From Favolaschia claudopus (lineage: Eukaryota > Basidiomycota > Agaricomycetes > Agaricales > Mycenaceae): 64,000 nucleotides of DNA. The notes under the pieces are model-generated. The model was not told where the DNA came from and did not search any database. It saw only the letters and a program-made list of their open reading frames with translations. Positions 22,174 to 33,575 of the stretch are shown piece by piece. The stretch covers positions 1,302,001 to 1,366,000 of the forward strand of contig JAWWNJ010000037.1 in assembly GCA_037176885.1 (NCBI GenBank), written 5' to 3'. A program made the translations under genes and the position numbers. Position 1 is the stretch's first letter. Each line of letters opens with the position of its first letter.

Positions 22174-22793
22174 GCAAAGAGAAAAGAATATTATGGGAGA
22201 AGACGTTCCTATGAGGCACTGTTTAAATAGTAAACACTGCTGAGGAGATGTCTTGCCTGTGATTATTTGAATCAGATTTTGTATTGATCATAAGCGGGAC
22301 GGAGGAAAGTAAAGGAGCGAGACTTGAAGTCTAGGCTTGCCGAGACTTAGAGGCGCAAAATATCCAGTGGAATAAGGACTTCAAGGAGCATGTAGGCGGT
22401 CACGGCAATGGTGTCGTTCACAAAACGGCTTCCGCGGCGGCTTGAAGTACTTGAGAAGTTGAAGTAGAACTGGACGATTGGAGTTCTATTTTTGGAATTC
22501 TGAGCGCGGAAAGAGAGTCTTACCACTCCTGAGATGTCCAAGATACTGCGGGAAATCGGACGAAGTTGGCTTGACAAAACAATTGTATTGCAAGCACTGC
22601 TAAGTATATACGAGACACCCGGGGATTTGGACAGTTGCTGGTTGAACAGCAAATATGTGCGGTTGAACGCACGACGATACGATAGGGAACACTGAGAGTC
22701 GACGGTTTATGTGTCTAAAGAGCGAAGGCACATAGGTATATAGGCCGCGGAAGGACGATCAAGTCTAGAAGGCAGAAAGGTTTAACTGGAGAG

Positions 22794-24456
22794 CTATAAA
22801 AAATAAACGCAGAGACATACCGCGGAACTAGCAGGGCGCATAATGGGGTCCTCGTTGTCGGCGTGATGGATCTTCATGAGCTGCTCGAGCTGGTCATCCA
22901 TCTCCTCGTAGGCGCGAAGCCAGTAGCGATACTTGAAGGAAGCGGCGGCCATGTTGCGGCGGAGGTAGCGCTCCCGAGCCTTGAAACCTTGCGCGTCCAA
23001 GTGCTTGAGTTGGTTCTGAGAAACCTTCCAGGTCTTGTTGACATCGTCCGAATGCATGATGGCGATGAGGTCCTTGTCCATGGAGTCTATAATAAAATTT
23101 AGACGAAATTAGATCAAGGAGAAGATGAACTCGTACCAGGGACTTTGGGCTCGTAGTCGAGGTCGACGTCATCCGGTTCGGTACGGGCACGCTTGTTGCT
23201 GCGGTTGGACACAGGGTTCAACGACAAAGCAGGCTATGAGCGAGAATTAAGCAGAGAAACAGAGTTGACGAATATTTCACGCACCATAAGTGGTTCCGCG
23301 GGCGCCATCTACAACAATTGATGAACGATAAGCGAGAATTCAACCGTGGGATATGGGTTACGTACCTTCTCGTCCTCGTCAGGACAAGTGGAAGATGTGT
23401 CGGAGTTCTTCGCCTTGGGGCCTTTGCCCTAATAAAACGATGTTATAAAAATAGAACAAAGTGAAAAGGCGAACGCACAGGAACTTTACGAACATTTTTG
23501 AACATGTCCTCTGGAACGGGATCGTCAATATGCGCACGGATTTGCCGTCGTCTTGAGGAGCCTTACCGGCAGGGATACCGTCCTTGGGTTTGACAGGGCA
23601 GTTGTCCTGGCCGTGCTGGTGAGAAGAGCAAGACGAACAAACGGAAATCTGGGTGAATGAAGAGGAAAGTGCAGAGGGATAAAAATAGACGCACAGTGTC
23701 GTTCTTGACCTTGGGCGCACTATTCTTCTGGAAGGAGAGACCAGGGGGCAAAGAGGAGCCTCCTGCGCGATAGTTGGCTCCCATGGCAGCGATATAGAGA
23801 GGGTTGATTGTACCTTCGTCCTTGTCGAGATCCATCTGGAGTTGGTTAATACCATAGATAATCTTCGTAACGTCTGAGGAATACCTGATCAGCGACGGAA
23901 GCTTCCTCCGCGGAGTCGTCGTCCCCGGAATCGTCGATGACTTCAACAGACTTACCCTGCATTATAGAGGACAGTTCAGGACCGGGAGGCATGCGACGAA
24001 CACGAGAAAGCACCTGTTGAACTTGAGCCTTAGCACGGTGGCCCTTGATGGCTGCCGCGGCCTTGTCGCGCTTGCTATTCTTGGCGTTGTGGTAGTTGTT
24101 GAGCATGCGGTCGATAGCACCAAGCTGGGAAGTAGGGATCTTGAACTTGGAGATCTTGTACTCGTCCCTCATAGCGTGGGAGGCGGCAGTAAGAGCATTG
24201 ACGACCTTCTCGTTGGAGGGGTGCTGAAGGGACTGAGCGAACAGTTTGAAGTCCGACTAAAAATAGACAGAGTTAGCGCGGAAAGCGTTTGGGCATGCAA
24301 AGAATATGGACGAACCGCCGCGGCTGCGAACGTGCTGAGCGTAGAGTGAATGACAGCCGCAGGGAGAGAGTCTCTGAGGGCGAGGACCCGTTGAAAGTCG
24401 CGTTCAGCTTCAAGGATAAGGTTGGACGCTTCGATGAGCGCAGAGCGTGGTGCCAT
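22794..24456 (-). CDS. antisense gene B in retrotransposon: protein with CCHC zinc knuckle
   Basis: At least eight exons (24316-24456, 23885-24256, 23695-23835, 23479-23648, 23366-23428, 23285-23308, 23137-23233, 22821-23086) fit together, about 425 residues. The start MAPRSALIEASNLILEAERD is helical. Exon 4 contains CSSCSSHQHGQDNC, an exact C-X2-C-X4-H-X4-C zinc knuckle, as in Gag nucleocapsids. The last exon is rich in Arg/Lys/Glu helices (FKARERYLRRNMAAASFKYR). Exon 4 is one base short: the reading frame before about 23540 continues well only if one base is added in the short A run there, so the copy may be frameshifted or misread. The 3' end is uncertain; reading through the last donor stops at 22794. 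An exon of 24 nt is unusual. Function unknown; nucleic-acid binding is suggested. Confidence 0.55.
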
Positions 24457-25320
24457 GGCATGCGATGAAGGCCTGTAGGCGACGAAGAAATGAGCAGAGA
24501 ACAGAAGTCAATTTATAGTGTTGACTAGGAGAGCTTGGTTAAATTATTAACGACCGGCTACGATCGTAAAAACGAGCCAAGGCTGTTGGTTGCACCTCTG
24601 ACTGAATTGAATATGCGAGGACGCATCTTTTTTCTTTAGTGAGGGGGAGAATATAGAGCAACAGACAACCGCGGGAGGGTATTGCGCCACCGCGGGCCTT
24701 GCAAATTTACCCATAAAGAGACAGGGAAATTTCGTTTTGCTAAAATTAGACGATTTAGAGCTGGAGCGTTGCAAAAGCCAAGTTGCGGAAGAGTTTTAAG
24801 GCTGAATAATGTCGATCGGTTTCTATACGATCGATTTTAAGAGGCAGTTAGGGATGATAGCAGGGTATTCTATTAAGCAAAGGGCTTGTGGAATATACAT
24901 GCGGGAGTACAGAACTCTACTTTGAGTATTCGTTCAGAGGTACTTAAAAAGAGAAAGTTTAAGCTGTGCTATAAATAGCCCGCGGAGAACCAGAAAAAGA
25001 AATTTTGGCTGAGAGACAAGTATTGACGACTTGTGGTGAAGTGTCAATTAAAGTCAGACGTGACTTCTGATTGAAGTTAAGGAGATATGAAGGTTGAAAA
25101 TATTTTGAAGTTGGAGATTGGGACTTGGCGAATTCCACAAGGAGTCGGCCATCACCGAAAATTTGATGATGATCAATTAACGGCTTCACGCTTGATATTT
25201 GATTCAATCACTTGTTGGCTCCCACCGTTCAAATTATTCAGAGAACAAGTGCATTTGAGGCACTGTGTGATTGAGATCCACTACTACCTATAGTTATACA
25301 TTGGTAAACTATGGAGGGAT
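24457..25320. other. AT-rich spacer between antisense genes A and B
   Basis: No convincing coding sequence on either strand. It contains three CCGCGG sites (24669, 24690, 24980), one of them 2 bp from a TATAAATAG-like sequence at 24970. It would be the promoter region of gene B if B is a separate gene. Confidence 0.4.
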
Positions 25321-26072
25321 CTAAAGACTACTATGGAAAAGAGTTAGATATAGTGAGAACAATGAGAAGAAAAACAGACGAACCTTTTCAGAGGTCTTAG
25401 CCTTTTTGAGAGGAGGGACGTTCAGTTCGTCCTCGTCGGAGAAGTCGAGTTCAGGCGCTGCTGGTACCAAGTGTGGGATCTGGAAGGACGCAGGAAGGCA
25501 GAGAGTTTCGGTGTTGGCGGAAAGACGAAGCTGAGTCTCGGCAGAAGGACGAATCGCCCGATACGCTGGAATTAGACCCGTTTGACCGGCCACGGATTTG
25601 GCGACGCCTTTGAGGACGTCGGAGACGCAAACGAGGAAGGTCTCGACGACGTCGGGAATGTCGTTAAAGTCTTTGCGGTAGTCGAGCTGAATAGGCGAAA
25701 AGAAAATCAGTTCAGGAAAGAAAGAAAGAGTGTAATATAACGCACGAGCATGGGTTTCAAACGGTTAATAGCTTTTAGCTGTTCCTCGTCGGGAGTCGCA
25801 GACGACGGATCATCGAAGAAAGTAACAAGGAGCCGGGCGTCGTCGTTATCGAAAGGAGCCCAGTACTGAGCCAAAGGGTCGTCATCGAGAAGCTCGGGAA
25901 TAACGGGATCCGCAGCGACGGGGACGCTGTCACGACCAGGACCAGCCCGTGGAGCACCCCCGCGCGCTCGACCCTTGGCCTTGGGACCGCGACTGGCTGG
26001 AGAAGCGATAGACGAGTTTCGCGTGGAGCGGCGCGGCGCGGCGGACGAGCTGGTGGACTTGTTGGATACCAT
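25321..26072 (-). CDS. antisense gene A in retrotransposon: basic/acidic protein of unknown function
   Basis: Exon 1 (25746-26072) starts at an ATG and encodes a basic, low-complexity N-terminus (SRGPKAKGRARGGAPRAGPG) then an acidic region (ELLDDDPLAQYWAPF). A 59-bp intron (25687-25745) joins in phase to exon 2, which encodes a helical part and SDEDELNVPPLKKAKTSEK, acidic followed by a basic nuclear-signal-like tail. The frame closes at 25321 if the next donor-like GTTCGT at 25383 is not used. The protein looks nuclear and chromatin- or RNA-associated by composition only. With genes B and C it forms a tandem antisense block inside the element; all three could be parts of one transcript. No family recognised. 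Confidence 0.5.
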
Positions 26073-26903
26073 GCCGGCGACGAGCACCAGTGGTAGTTGT
26101 TGTGAATGGAAGGGCAAAAGAAGAGTCCAAGTAGTAGACTACTCGACGACGTGGGCGTCGAGGAGCGTGACGATGGGCCAGATAGAGAGCCAAGTAGAGG
26201 ACCACACGGTGTAATCGACACTGAATGTGGTGGTGGAAAGGAAGAGAGAAAAGTGGGCGCCAAAACGCACCCACTCAGTCTATAAGGCAAACGGACTTAG
26301 AGGAAAATTTCTCTAAGCCCACACGCCGTCAAAGAGGATTGAATTGAATCTTGGCTGACTCACCTGAAAGAAGGCCAAGGGTTTGATGAAAGAAGACGAG
26401 CAGAGAGAGAAGCCTCCGCAGTAATTAGAAGAAAGTTTTTAAAGTTTGATGAAAACCTATTCTAAGAGCAATTGAGTCGGTGGCCCCGGCGAGAGATAAG
26501 ACGGAGAAACAGATAAGATAGCACGGAAGGTCGAGCGCACGTTAGCGCTTGGGCCGGAGACAAAAAATTTGACCAAGTCGGAGAGGTGAAGAGGAATGGG
26601 TGGAAAACCCCTGTCTCTATTCTTTCAGACAGAAAATGTCAGTGACGTAATAATGCCGTAATGGTGATTGGCGTCCGCGGAAGCAACTGTCTAAATTAAC
26701 AGACGGAACGTCTTAGCTAGTAGTGCAGGAGGACTTGACTAAAAACAAGTCGCTCGAGGAAAAAGGGACAGAAAAGTAGTTTGCAGTTGGTCTAAAAATA
26801 GACGTCCGCGGGAGTTGTCATCCTTGCGGTCCACTAAATTGAAAGCCAAAAATAAGCACAGACTTTGGTGCTGGCGATAGACCGGGGACGGTCTAGATTT
26901 AGT
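26073..26903. other. non-coding stretch upstream of antisense gene A, before the polypurine tract
   Basis: No gene seen. Two CCGCGG sites (26675, 26806) and a CTAAAAATAGACG motif (26791) that also recurs near antisense introns. It is the likely promoter area for the antisense block and lies next to the 3' LTR. Confidence 0.4.
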
Positions 26904-26913
26904 GAAGGGGAGA
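26904..26913 (+). other. polypurine tract
   Basis: GAAGGGGAGA directly abuts the first bases (TGTAACGA) of the 3' LTR. Its position and purine content are those of a plus-strand primer for reverse transcription. Confidence 0.7.
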
Positions 26914-26921
26914 TGTAACGA

Positions 26922-27200
26922 CCACCTATACTGCCCACACAACCCCAGTAATAAGTGTGGTACAACATTGCTCATCTACAACACTAATTAGTGGCGAAAC
27001 CGTGGGGGCAGGGCTCCTGTCGATATCTTTCGGAGATCTTTTCAATAACTTTTTGCAAAGACATACATGAAGGAGAAGTCCAGCTCAGCTCAATAACTTT
27101 GCATATCTTTCAATAACTTTCAATAACTTTGGGACTCGTAGATGGTCCACAGGCATCTACTGCCCAAAAAGGAAATGTATTCGTAAAATACCTGTAAAAT
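26922..27200 (+). repeat. left terminal inverted repeat of the nested DNA transposon
   Basis: It pairs with 29892-30170 in inverted orientation. It carries four CAATAACTTT units (around 27043, 27091, 27109, 27120), which may be transposase-binding subrepeats. Confidence 0.8.
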
Positions 27201-29891
27201 ACAGGAAAATTCAGCGAAAAAAATGGCAAAAAAAATCAGGTGATTGTTTGTTGGCACAAGGGCTGCTGAGGCCGTTGCGGCTTGTTGGGAGGCGTTTGAA
27301 TTCTGAGTCAAATAAATTGAACTTATTACTAAAAATACAGAGCATATGTGATTCAAAAGGTTAAGAAATATTCATTTAATACTCTGAATATAGCAAATGT
27401 TGAAATCACTATATGCTTGGGCTCCCGCTACTTGCCGAAAGCAGTATTGCATCAAAACCATCAAATATGTTTTCAAAACCGCCGGCTTTTTGAAAATGTT
27501 TTGCATTTACGCTCCAATCGAAAAAAGTTGTATGTAGATCTTGTAGGTCTCAATGAGATCTACCTGATGCATATAAACATCAACCACATTTATGACATAA
27601 TCCGATTTGGGCCACTAACGCCTAGCAACCCAAATAGGAAGTTGTTGGCATAATGTGTTCTTCAGGCCCCCAATTCCCAGTTGATGGGGTCCAGGCTTAT
27701 GCAGTATACCCATATAACACTCAGCAGCATAGTTAGAGAGTGGGGGACTTATTTCCCCCTGTATATAGGCCAACATCAAATTCGCTTCCATTTTGGGATA
27801 CTAACTCCTAGCATCCCAAAAAGGAAGGTTTTGTTGTTCCCCCTGTTCTGGGTGCAATTTCATGATCTATTTAGAGCTCTCCAGTTGCTCCATCTCTTCT
27901 ATTGAGCAGTGTTGCAGTAGAGAGGTGTTAATGTAACAGTAGAATGAAGGATAAATGAAATTTCGGAAAAATCTAGAACAAACGGTGAATAGCCCCAGTG
28001 GCATCCACCAAGTACTGCATATTGCCTTAGAATGATGTTTGCATCTTGTATGAGCTTAATGCTGCTTCATTCTCTGCAATAACACCTCAATTCAAGTGTG
28101 AAACATTGATGTGATCACAGATTTAAAACCTCCACCACCAGCCCCTCTCTTCACAGCTCTCAACCCAGTACAGTCAATAGAAAGTTTCAGAACATGTATC
28201 ACTCACCATTGGAGACAAAATACGAGCATATCTATGCACAAAATAACATACAATTTCAGTTTTGATGGTTTTGATGTCCCACCTGATACACCTTTAACTG
28301 TCCATATCTCGTCGTTCTGGAGCTTCAGATAAATAGCATGATAGCTGATGAGCATTGTGGCAAATTCTGAACGGGTTTTGACAGGTAGAGGATGAGACTT
28401 AGGGATTTGAATTAGTGATGACGCACTCACCACGGGCTAGAAAATACATTTTCCACCGGGTCATTTTCATATGACACCATTCTGCTACATTACCTATACA
28501 TTTGAAGGTGTACATTTGTTCTATATTTCAGCTAGAGCTTGAACTGATTTTTTCCCTATTTAACCAGCATGCATGGGGGTACATCTAACAGGATACATGC
28601 AAGGGTAGTGGTTAGTGTAAACCAGTTTTGAACCAAATTGCTCGGATATGCAACTTCGTCAAAATAGGTTGGAATAGGATGAGTAGATAGTCAAAATGAA
28701 CCGTTTTTACACGCTGAATTCGAATATAAAATTATCAAGACGCCAATCTGTGTACCCTACAGTCTATTGTCCAATTGATGTGAAATTGTAGGTTTCAGGT
28801 TGGGTTGATGCTAAGCTTATATGCAGGCATTGAACTGAGATATAGGGTCATAAAGACTTCTAACTAAAGCTTATACTACCCAATATGCCGTATGTATTCT
28901 AAGGAAGAGTAAAATGATGAAATCCTTCAACCTGGCATCAGAGGGCAAAAGCAAGGTAGAGAATGGTAAATTGATGCATTTACTGCATCAAACAGGCTCA
29001 GGTATGTTTAGAAAGTCAACCTACCTGGGATAAATCAAGGGTAGGTACCCATGAAGACCAGAAGCCCTTGAAATCAATGTTTGATGTCATCCCCAAAACA
29101 CAGTATTGAATGAGATAGAATGCCCATTGTATCAGCTGGAGTTCCTTGAACTGTTCATAGGAATGAATGAGTTTTTGCTATGGGCACAGAATGGTCAGAA
29201 CTCCCCATTCACAGCAGGTCAATAAATCCCAACTAATTTCACTGTTTTATTTGTTTGATAGGCTGGTATTCTATGAATTGACCATTGAAAGCTGCTGAGA
29301 AGTAAGCATATACTACCTAGATTCAGTATAGAATAGTGTGATGTAGCAGATACACCCAGGGGTGCAAGGATCGCGAGAATTTCCTTTTTGAGATGCTAGG
29401 CGTTAGTGGCCCAAATAGGAAATCTCAGAACAAACTGTTTGATGCTTATATGGGTCAGGTAGAGCTCTTCCAGAGCTATCAGATCTACACTCAGCATTTT
29501 TTGATCTGAGTGCTGGTTGGACCGCAAAATGCAAAACAATTTCGAAACCCCGGCGGTTTTGAAACATATTTGACATGTTTTGATGGCAAACTGTCTCCAA
29601 ATTAAATCAATGTCAAAGGTACAGACAGTGGACAAATATTGTTCAATTGGATGGAATAAATGAATATTTCTGAGCCCAAAATAATAAATTGCATGCAAAA
29701 TAATGAATTTCTAGCTGAATTGATGGCCCCATATATGTGCTGAACTGCCGAGGACATCATTTGATGGTACCAACACCTTTGACCACTGCCGCAAAACTTC
29801 GTGAAGCGTGCTTGGGCAGTGGCCACGTTTTTTCGCGCAATGGTAGGTATACCAGCTGAGACACTGTTTTTTTTTCACTGATTTTTCATGT

Positions 29892-30170
29892 AGTTTACAA
29901 GTATTTTACGAATACATTTCCTTTTTGGGCAGTAGATGCCTGTGGACCATCTACGAGTCCCAAAGTTATTGGAAGTTATTGAAAGATATGCAAAGTTATT
30001 GAGCTGAGCTGGACTTCTCCTTCATGTATGTCTTTGCAAAAAGTTATTGAAAAGATCTCCGAAAGATATCGACAGGAGCCCTGCCCCCACGGTTTCGTCA
30101 CTAATTAGTGTTGTAGATGAGCAATGTTGTACCACACTTATTACTGGGGTTGTGTGGGCAGTATAGGTGG
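29892..30170 (-). repeat. right terminal inverted repeat of the nested DNA transposon
   Basis: This is the inverted counterpart of 26922-27200, with only a few differences (for example GTGACGAAACC against GTGGCGAAACC on the same strand). High similarity shows recent activity. Confidence 0.8.
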
Positions 30171-31965
30171 TAACGACTGGCCATTTTTGCGCGTTATATC
30201 TGACTATTTTAAGTCAAGTGCGGCCCTAAACAACCCAACTACCCGCCACGACTATAGTCTTACTCGACTATCAATAGGAAGTCAGTACCTCTGTTGGTGA
30301 CACTAAGGAGGGTCAAAGTGAGCTCCGAGCTGTTGACCGTAAAACCCATCACAGGAGAAAGGCATTATATTAATAGCCTACTGCAGTACTATGGATCTGT
30401 TCCATAACCGAACCCTCAGAAGAGTGACGAAGAGTCAAGTACTTGTGTACTACGGACTTAGATGGAGGTCTACAAGGATGTAGGAGGCGCCGCGGGGGCT
30501 ATCAGAGTCAACATCAGTCAAAAGACAGATGCCGCGGGCTGCCGACTATAAATAGACGGCTGGAACAGCGGAAAGGGATCTCATACAGGAGATGCCGGCG
30601 CTAGGATCAGAAGGCAGAGTTATGGCAAGACATGAGGTCTTTGACAGGAGTGATGATGATGTGATGCTGAAGCCGAACAAGTGCGGCAACTTCATTAGAA
30701 ATCTATTTCTATATTGGAGTCAGCGCGGATGACTTGGTGGCTTGATAAATTGGACAACAGACTAGCCTGTGATATTGCGAGTGAATTGGAATGTCCCCAG
30801 AATAGTCTTAGGAGTTATTAGAGGCGTTGATGGCACCACCGGAAGGGTTGCCGCCAGTGACGGATTGACGGGATCACCAATGATGGCGTTCCGCGGGCTT
30901 CCGCAATTCAGTGATTCAACCGTGAGAGTCATAAGTGCTGACTTTCTACCGTTGGATCGACAAGCCAAGAGGCTGCCGAAGGTCCTCCGGGACACCCAAA
31001 TACCAATATACCATCTCTCTACTCAATTGGATCGACATTGCTTACTCTGTACTATTTATGTGATGTATTTCTTGGCATTAGTATAAAAGGACCTGTATTT
31101 CTCGTTGAGCTGGAGGACATCGCGCTCAGTCTATTGGACAGCGTTGGTGAACTCAGGCAGCAACGTAGAGGCATATATAAAGATATTGTCTACTCGTTTG
31201 TCTTAATAGAAATTGTGTTGAAGTTCAGTTCAAGTGTGAATCTAAGCATCGTTTCGAGAGTGTTCACCCGCGGAGGCTTTGCTTTCGAGTAGCTTTGTCG
31301 TGGCCTTAGTGTGTAAGGAACTGCCTGCCTCTATTGCCCGCGGACTGTCTATCTCATTGTGAAGATACGTGTGCTCGAGAGTGAACTAGTATCTCCCTGA
31401 GTCTGAGGAAGAGTGGAACTGTCCATCTGCTGAAGCATTGCGTTGGAACTGCTGGCGCATAACCGGAAGAGATCTGATTAGTCCTCGTCTGAAAGGCTTG
31501 TGCTATATAAAGGAGTGTCAAAGGTTCCTGGAATTTGGAGGTTCAGGTCTATAGCGTAACTGGCGCTATAAGAATTGTGCATTCTGCCGCGGAAACTGTC
31601 TGTGGTCATTGTTTCAATCTCGCCCTGATATTCAACTGCGTTGGGTATCTTGTATCCTACCGTTTATAGTTCCTATTATTAGGAAAGGTCCGCGGACGGA
31701 ATCACTTCCATCTACGGTGTGTGAGAGCGTGTTTTGTGCAAGGTTCTTACTTGCAAGTCGACTTATATCCTCGTCACTGTGACATCTGGATTTCGGATCG
31801 AACCCCACGAACTCTTCGAGAGACATTTGAGTGTATCTTGTTGAGATATTTGTGTTGTAGTGTTGTGTGTGTTGGTTGATTGTGTTATATATATATTTTG
31901 GTGGTAGATTCTCTGCTGCGCTATATTTAGCACTTCAGTTGATATATTCAAGTGTCAGCGTTACA

Positions 31966-33575
31966 ACGCTGACGATTCATAGTACATACTGCAATGTCTC
32001 GGGTTGAATCGCGGATCAGAGATTGGGGCAGAAGGTGGGTGTGGCATTCATCGGTATTGGAAGTAGAGTAGAAGACAAAGGGGTTTGTTTACAGGTAACG
32101 AAGGCCGAGGACAAACAACTTTTCATTGAGGACCAGATCACGGATACGTACGCAGACCGAGCAGCGGTTCAATCAGACCCGCAAATTTGGAGGTAGGTAG
32201 GTAGGTAGGATGGAAGGAAAAAAATTCAGAAAATCTATCAAACCTTGGGTTCTTTTGAATCTGTAAAGTACCTCGCGAGAATCGTATCAGGATTTCAGCA
32301 TTCTCCTGCGCTTGAATATTTCGGCACCCAGCCGCTCCGTATCCTCTGACACAGATGCAAGGCTACTTAAGCTCAGAGATCCGGGTTCTTCCATGATCTT
32401 CTCTGCGGAAGTGGTCCCATAGTGAAAGGGCGAAGCAAATGCCGGCGATTGCCGATAATACACTGGCAATCTTGAGTTTGTCCGAACACTCGATGTGTTA
32501 CATTCACAGGTGCACGAATGATGCGACGGGGGCTCGAGTCAGATATTCTTCCGAACTCTGCTCCCTCTAGAAGGCCATGCCATCGGCCTCGAAAACTTTG
32601 TAAACTCATGCATCTGATCATCTGATGAGTGTTCCGAATCAGCCGAATGCGACTGCATTTCCAGAGCGAGCCCGAAAGTCAACTGAATAAATATAAGTAT
32701 AATGTCAGTCATGGCTCCAAATTGTGGCCTTGCGCAGGTGAGTATACAAGTTTTTTTTGGCATTTTCTACTTAGTTCAAAGACAAACTGCGGTCTGTTGT
32801 CGCGCTTGATGCGGCATCCCGGCATTGTGAGTCATTTTGATGTCCTCTCCTAACTTGACCACCAACCACCATGTCTCTCAGACTCTCTGTTCGGCGCGAT
32901 CACGAGCGAGCGAACAGCCACAGGACGGCGGCATAGCAACCATAGACTCGGCTAGTGTTGGGTTGGGTTCGGTCGACTTGAGCTCAAGAATTGAGCACCC
33001 CTACTAAGTATCTCGGAAAATGAAGCATTAAAATTTTTCTACCTGCCACCACTTCAGCTTTATCGGTTAGAACTTGGCTTGAACTTAGCACTGAGCAGTG
33101 ACTTTAAACCTTTCTGTTTCGGCCTTTTCTGGTATGCTGCCCCTCTGAAGGACCTCACAGAAGGCTTATTTGGCCTCAGTGCAAGGCCGGTGCCATAGAA
33201 ACCGCTTCGGAAACGACAGGATTCCGATTCGGCGCTGCTCGGTGTCTGTCACTTGCAGCAAGCGACATGTTTCACGTCCGCGCTGTCCGCGATGCCAAGG
33301 CCGACTTGTTCACACTGTTCAGCGACCACCATAGTATCTGGTTTCAGCAAGGGCTAATTTGTTTCGCAGGTTCAATTCATCCGATACGCCTGTGCTCTAG
33401 CCTCATCGCTCACGGTTTCTTCCGTGCAAGCAGACGTTGGTGGTGCGTGTGGGAATTTGTTTCGCCGTGCTTGGCATGTTGGAGCTCCGAGTCGGCTATG
33501 ACTCAGAAGACGACGTCGATAAAAATTTAAAAGCCGCAGCTCACAACCATTCTCTTGAGTCCTCCTCGATAACTC
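31966..33575. other. intergenic between retrotransposon and NLR-like gene
   Basis: A (GGTA)n microsatellite lies near 32190-32210. On the minus strand two frames (about 32763-32539 and 32469-32287) together look weakly protein-like: the first contains a hydrophobic start (MTDIILIFIQLTFGLALEM), the second ends SLASVSEDTERLGAEIFKRR. They could be a small membrane-protein gene but I could not join them with confident splice sites. No other gene is seen. Confidence 0.3.

Larger units (their letters stand above)
26922..30170. mobile_element. non-autonomous DNA transposon with ~270-bp terminal inverted repeats, inserted in the 3' LTR
   Basis: It begins CCACCTATACTGCCCACACA and ends with the reverse complement. 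Arms of about 270 bp differ at only about two positions. The flanking duplication is TAACGA (26916-26921 and 30171-30176), placed two bases inside the 3' LTR. Diverged inverted repeats extend inward: 27455-27640 and 29390-29600 still encode similar short peptides and share GGGCCACTAACGCCTAGC. The 2.7-kb interior is AT-rich with only short ORFs and no recognisable transposase, so it must have been mobilised in trans. Superfamily is uncertain; a 6-bp duplication is uncommon for fungal cut-and-paste families, and 7 bp with an imperfect end is also possible. Confidence 0.85.
12329..31695. repeat. dispersed CCGCGG palindrome, 48 copies across the retrotransposon
   Basis: By eye, CCGCGG starts at 12329, 12371, 12730, 13107, 13177, 13426, 13529, 14195, 14733, 15514, 15638, 15689, 16183, 16287, 16405, 16639, 17089, 17499, 17883, 18547, 18754, 18939, 19491, 19875, 20047, 20733, 21051, 21165, 21419, 22432, 22745, 22820, 23296, 23908, 24055, 24318, 24669, 24690, 24980, 26675 and 26806. 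The seven LTR copies repeat in the 3' LTR. Chance would give about four in 15 kb. The nested DNA transposon (26922-30170) has none. The base after the site is A or G in about 38 of 41 cases. Sites occur in sense-coding, antisense-coding, LTR and spacer DNA, so selection at DNA level is likely. In sense ORFs most read [S/T/P/A]-Ala-[E/D/G]. Confidence 0.85.
12008..31965 (+). mobile_element. large Ty3/gypsy-type LTR retrotransposon with antisense genes and a nested DNA transposon
   Basis: Two 1797-bp LTRs bracket gag, protease and RT-RNaseH-integrase ORFs in sense, then about 5.5 kb with antisense spliced ORFs, then a polypurine tract. LTRs begin TGTAACG and end CGTTACA, a 7-bp inverted pair. 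Target duplication is ACGC (12004-12007 and 31966-31969), or AACGC if the last LTR base is shared. Domain order RT-RNaseH-integrase places it in Ty3/gypsy. After subtracting the nested 3249-bp transposon and its 6-bp duplication, the element is about 16.7 kb, large for a fungal LTR element. The LTRs look identical in every segment I compared, so insertion is recent. It sits 50 bp past the stop of the F-box gene. CCGCGG is strongly over-represented throughout (separate entry). Confidence 0.93.
26914..31965 (+). repeat. 3' LTR, interrupted after its first 8 bp
   Basis: The LTR starts TGTAACGA at 26914-26921, is split by the DNA transposon and its duplication, and resumes at 30177 to end in CGTTACA at 31965. 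Total LTR length is 1797 bp, the same as the 5' copy. Sequence looks identical to the 5' LTR in every segment compared. Confidence 0.9.

Noticed and set aside
27348..29698. Two similar ~100-codon ORFs in the nested DNA transposon (27348-27653 plus, 29698-29396 minus)
   Set aside because: They are the two arms of an old inverted repeat read on opposite strands, which is why the peptides resemble each other; no transposase motif.
32187..32212. (GGTA)n repeat as a telomere-like or regulatory array
   Set aside because: Only a few units; an ordinary microsatellite.
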